Notes under the pieces: model-generated | The model's database searches: none | What the model saw: only the letters and a program-made list of their open reading frames with translations | Told to the model about the DNA's origin: nothing | Translations under genes and position numbers: made by a program | NCBI GenBank assembly: GCA_937934655.1 | Contig: CALGZB010000091.1 | Span: 1-34,053, forward strand | Source of the DNA: an uncultured Acidimicrobiales bacterium | Lineage (GTDB): Bacteria > Actinomycetota > Acidimicrobiia > Acidimicrobiales > SHLQ01 | Length of the DNA: 34,053 nucleotides | Reading direction: 5' to 3' | Part shown: positions 31,688-34,053 of the stretch, piece after piece | Position numbering within the stretch: position 1 is the stretch's first letter | Layout of the letters: each line of letters opens with the position of its first letter

Positions 31688-33948
31688 ACGATTTTGATCC
31701 ACTCAAAGATGCATTCGCCGAACGTTCGGCAGCCGCCAACACCCTCGATGTCGAGAGCGGTTTGGCCGGTGTGCATCGACACAACGCCCCAGGACGCCGG
31801 ATGGCGAAAGCAGGCGGCGCACTCATGGTCGGACTCATCGCCCTTGGTGGCGCAGGTATTGCGCTCAGTGGAGGTGGCGACGATGTCCGCACTGAAGACC
31901 TTGTTGCCGAGGAGGCCGAGGTTGAGACGCCTGACGGTTCGATCCCTGAGCCCGGGGACGATGTGCCCACGACCGACGTTGTACCCACACCGTCAACCAT
32001 CCCCTCGACGAACTCGACCACGCCGACTACCGAGCCCGGATCCGCAGTGGACAGCCCGCCACCGGCTCTGATTATTACCGACGCGAGCACGTCGGTATGG
32101 GTCGACGGCGAGTCCTACGACATGGGTATCGGTCCAGTTGTCGACGCGATTGACTTTGCTGGCGGCGTGATCTTTGAGACCGATGATGCCATTTGGTATT
32201 ACCCGGCCAACGCGCTCTCGCCGAGGAAGCTTGTCGAGGCCCAGCCCGCTGGTTCTGTTGACCTTCTCGAGGTCGAGGTCGATGCCGAGAACGCTGACTA
32301 CACGGTGTTCTTCACCGAGGTCCTCGATGATGGACAACCGTCGCAATGGTTGTCGAAGCTTGCTCTCGGAACCGACACCGGTGTGCAACGCATCGCTCAG
32401 GTAGGTGGCGTCGAGTACGGCGTTATCGCCGGTGGAGTCGGCGGCCAGGTAGGCGATCACTCGCTCGTTGCTCTGGTGGGCAGCGATGGCCCGTGTACCC
32501 GGCTCCGGACGTACGACGCAACAACCGGCGCCGAGGTTGGCTCCGAGGACCGCTGTATCCCCGAGGGCGGCGGCGATTTCAGTAACGACGAGATGTATCG
32601 GGCGGTGGATCTGACCCACGATGGCGGTGTGGTGTGGGCCGACGACAACGACCTCCACAACGACCAAACCGGTGACGTTCAATCAACGGTAGAAGGAACG
32701 TCAAAGTGGATTGATATCTGGGGCGACTGGGCGGTTGTTGCTCGACGTGGGCAGGCCCCACTCGTTGAGCTCACGAACCTTGCGTCCGGCGATGTCGTGA
32801 CCATCGATGATCTGCCCGTCAACCTGACCTCGGCCCGTCCGTTGCGGTCTTCGGTGGAGTTAGCCGGAGCCCCGGATTTCGAGTCGTTCATGATCGACTC
32901 GGCTAACTACAGGGTCATCAACGTTGCCGACGACGATGTACTCAACATTCGCTCGGGCCCCGGAGTCGACTACGCCATCCAGGGCGGTATCCCCAACGGG
33001 GATATCGTGACCACCAGCGGCAACGCGGCTCGCCTTCCCGGCGGCGCCGAGTGGTACGAAATCGACATCAACGGCCTCGGCACCGGGTGGCTCAACGCTC
33101 GCTACCTCGAGCTACTCGAGACCGGCGGCGGTATCGATGACTTGCCCTGTCAGGTTGAGGGCGCCGACCCAGCGAACGGGCTGCTGCCGCAGTCTTCGGC
33201 GGCCAGTGCCTCCGATGCCGATCACATCAGCTCGTTGAACCAAACCACGATCAGCAATGATTGTGTACGAACGGTCATCGAGTTTGGCAAGGACTTCGAC
33301 TTCTCCAACTCCGGACCCCAAACCGACATGCCCGGTGGTATCTCGGTAGTGAGTTCGGCCGACGGCAACTCGATTCTTGTCGAGTTCCCGGCGGCGATCA
33401 TCAATGCCGTCCCCGGCGAAATGCGTTCCGGCACTGCTGTGGTCTCCGGCAACGGTGTCGATCTTGCTGTTGTCGAGATTCTGGCTGGTCCTCATGGTGC
33501 AGCGGCATACTTCGACCCTGATGCACGGGTTCTTGTCATCGACTATGTGGCTCTGCCGATCGCCCCCGATCAGCTTCCGGTTCCGCTCGCCGATGGCGCC
33601 GGCGTGATCATCCGTAACGTTGAGGGCTATAGCGACGGACCAAATGGGCCAACTATCGAGGGTGCGGCCCGGGTTCGCGGCTTCGCTCGCCCGTTTGAGG
33701 CCCAGCTCAATGTCGAAATGCTCGATGCCAACGGCGATCTAGTGAACGACGTGTTGTGGAACAGCGGCCGTTCCGATGAGGCTCAGGGCTCTGGCTACTT
33801 CGGCCCGATGGTGCCCTTTATGGTCTGGGGAGCATTCGACATCACGTTTGAAGGACTCGCCACGGGCGACTACACCTTGCGGTTCTCCGGTAACGCCGGC
33901 GCCGCCGACAACCCAACCTGGCTAGAACTCGACTTCACGGTTCCCTAG
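31684..33948 (+). CDS. Membrane-anchored ECF partner with SH3b and Gmad2-like domains
   Basis: 754-aa protein. Residues 1-40 are cytoplasmic and lack the zinc motif HxxxCxxC of classical anti-sigma factors. One membrane helix lies at about 42-62, followed by a Pro/Thr/Ser linker (to about 125), a long beta region (about 130-405) perhaps a propeller, an SH3b-like domain (about 408-476, INVADDDVLNIRSGPGVDYA), an AMIN-like segment (about 527-640) and a C-terminal Gmad2-like domain (about 641-754, ARVRGFARPFEAQLNVEML). SH3b suggests binding of peptidoglycan. Probably senses wall state and controls the sigma factor. The frame is open upstream to 31501, but that part is antiframe shadow of the sigma gene. 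Confidence 0.78.
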   Translation: MNDFDPLKDAFAERSAAANTLDVESGLAGVHRHNAPGRRMAKAGGALMVGLIALGGAGIALSGGGDDVRTEDLVAEEAEVETPDGSIPEPGDDVPTTDVVPTPSTIPSTNSTTPTTEPGSAVDSPPPALIITDASTSVWVDGESYDMGIGPVVDAIDFAGGVIFETDDAIWYYPANALSPRKLVEAQPAGSVDLLEVEVDAENADYTVFFTEVLDDGQPSQWLSKLALGTDTGVQRIAQVGGVEYGVIAGGVGGQVGDHSLVALVGSDGPCTRLRTYDATTGAEVGSEDRCIPEGGGDFSNDEMYRAVDLTHDGGVVWADDNDLHNDQTGDVQSTVEGTSKWIDIWGDWAVVARRGQAPLVELTNLASGDVVTIDDLPVNLTSARPLRSSVELAGAPDFESFMIDSANYRVINVADDDVLNIRSGPGVDYAIQGGIPNGDIVTTSGNAARLPGGAEWYEIDINGLGTGWLNARYLELLETGGGIDDLPCQVEGADPANGLLPQSSAASASDADHISSLNQTTISNDCVRTVIEFGKDFDFSNSGPQTDMPGGISVVSSADGNSILVEFPAAIINAVPGEMRSGTAVVSGNGVDLAVVEILAGPHGAAAYFDPDARVLVIDYVALPIAPDQLPVPLADGAGVIIRNVEGYSDGPNGPTIEGAARVRGFARPFEAQLNVEMLDANGDLVNDVLWNSGRSDEAQGSGYFGPMVPFMVWGAFDITFEGLATGDYTLRFSGNAGAADNPTWLELDFTVP

Positions 33949-33975
33949 GAGCCAATAGCACGAGCGGACGCGCTC

Positions 33976-34008
33976 ACCTGGCACCAAAACCCCTGTTTGG
34001 TGCCAGGT
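33976..34008. repeat. REP-like GGTGCCAGG hairpin, second copy
   Basis: Perfect 13-bp inverted repeat ACCTGGCACCAAA / TTTGGTGCCAGGT with a 7-nt loop (ACCCCTG), 27 bp after the end of the ECF partner gene. Shares the arm core with 18225-18263. Confidence 0.85.
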
Positions 34009-34053
34009 ACAAAACCAGGCGTTTTGTTCCAGGTACAAAACCAGGCGTTTGGT
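34003..34053 (+). repeat. 26-bp tandem repeat running off the window
   Basis: A 26-bp unit beginning CCAGGTACAAAACCAGGCG is at 34003-34028 and again from 34029, with the second copy truncated by the window edge at 34053 and ending in TTTGGT. The unit overlaps the right arm of the hairpin above, so both are one element. Confidence 0.8.

Overview
The window comes from a high-GC actinobacterium. The evidence is a complete Pup-proteasome locus, an actinobacterial pafBC-tatA/B-tatC-helicase gene order, frequent GTG starts, and several TANNNT boxes 6-9 nt before start codons, which suggests leaderless mRNAs. The mix of a double-length ThyX-like protein, an acidic zinc-ribbon protein and FIST proteins fits the class Acidimicrobiia. 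That class assignment is inference, not proof.

Layout. 1-557 (-): N-terminal part of a transketolase. 609-2145 (-): a two-gene unit, a small conserved protein followed by a FIST-domain protein. 2188-5381 (+): a PBP4-type DD-peptidase, a LON-N-domain protein and a cassette of three small membrane or Lys-rich proteins. 5416-6988 (+): TrmI tRNA m1A methyltransferase and an overlapping trypsin-like lipoprotein. 7126-7359 (-): a small ferredoxin, divergent from the proteasomal ATPase.

7643-16771 (+) is the Pup-proteasome system: arc/mpa (ATPase ending GQYL), dop, pup (ending GGQ), prcB and prcA (4-bp overlaps), an XRE-type HTH protein, pafA, and the WYL regulators pafB and pafC. Dop deamidates Pup-Gln to Pup-Glu and PafA ligates it to lysines. 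Arc unfolds pupylated proteins into the PrcAB core. PafBC is a transcriptional activator of the DNA-damage response in mycobacteria.

16811-24271: signal peptidase I with a very long Ala/Pro/Thr-rich N-terminus, a convergent GDPD-family phosphodiesterase, a small zinc-ribbon protein with a strong terminator, then tatA/B, tatC, an Mtr4/Ski2-type (HelY-like) helicase, and a protein resembling the stand-alone C-terminal beta-sandwich of YegS-type lipid kinases. 24358-25959: double ThyX-like protein. 26229-29356 (+): a three-LysM protein, an acidic zinc-ribbon protein, a Lys-rich protein, a GNAT acetyltransferase and a NUDIX hydrolase. 29353-30621 (-): an RG-rich, probably nucleic-acid-binding protein. 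30725-31000 (+): a small membrane protein. 31151-33948 (+): an ECF sigma factor translationally coupled to a 754-aa membrane protein with SH3b and Gmad2-like extracytoplasmic domains. The window ends in repeat hairpins related to one at 18225-18263.

The core system is known biology. The less explained parts are the HTH protein and nearby palindrome inside the proteasome locus, the split ThyX motif in the double protein, the lone YegS-C-like protein, the ECF partner, and the dispersed GGTGCCAGG hairpins. No tRNA, rRNA, CRISPR array, insertion sequence or prophage was seen. No gene-free gap exceeds 300 bp.
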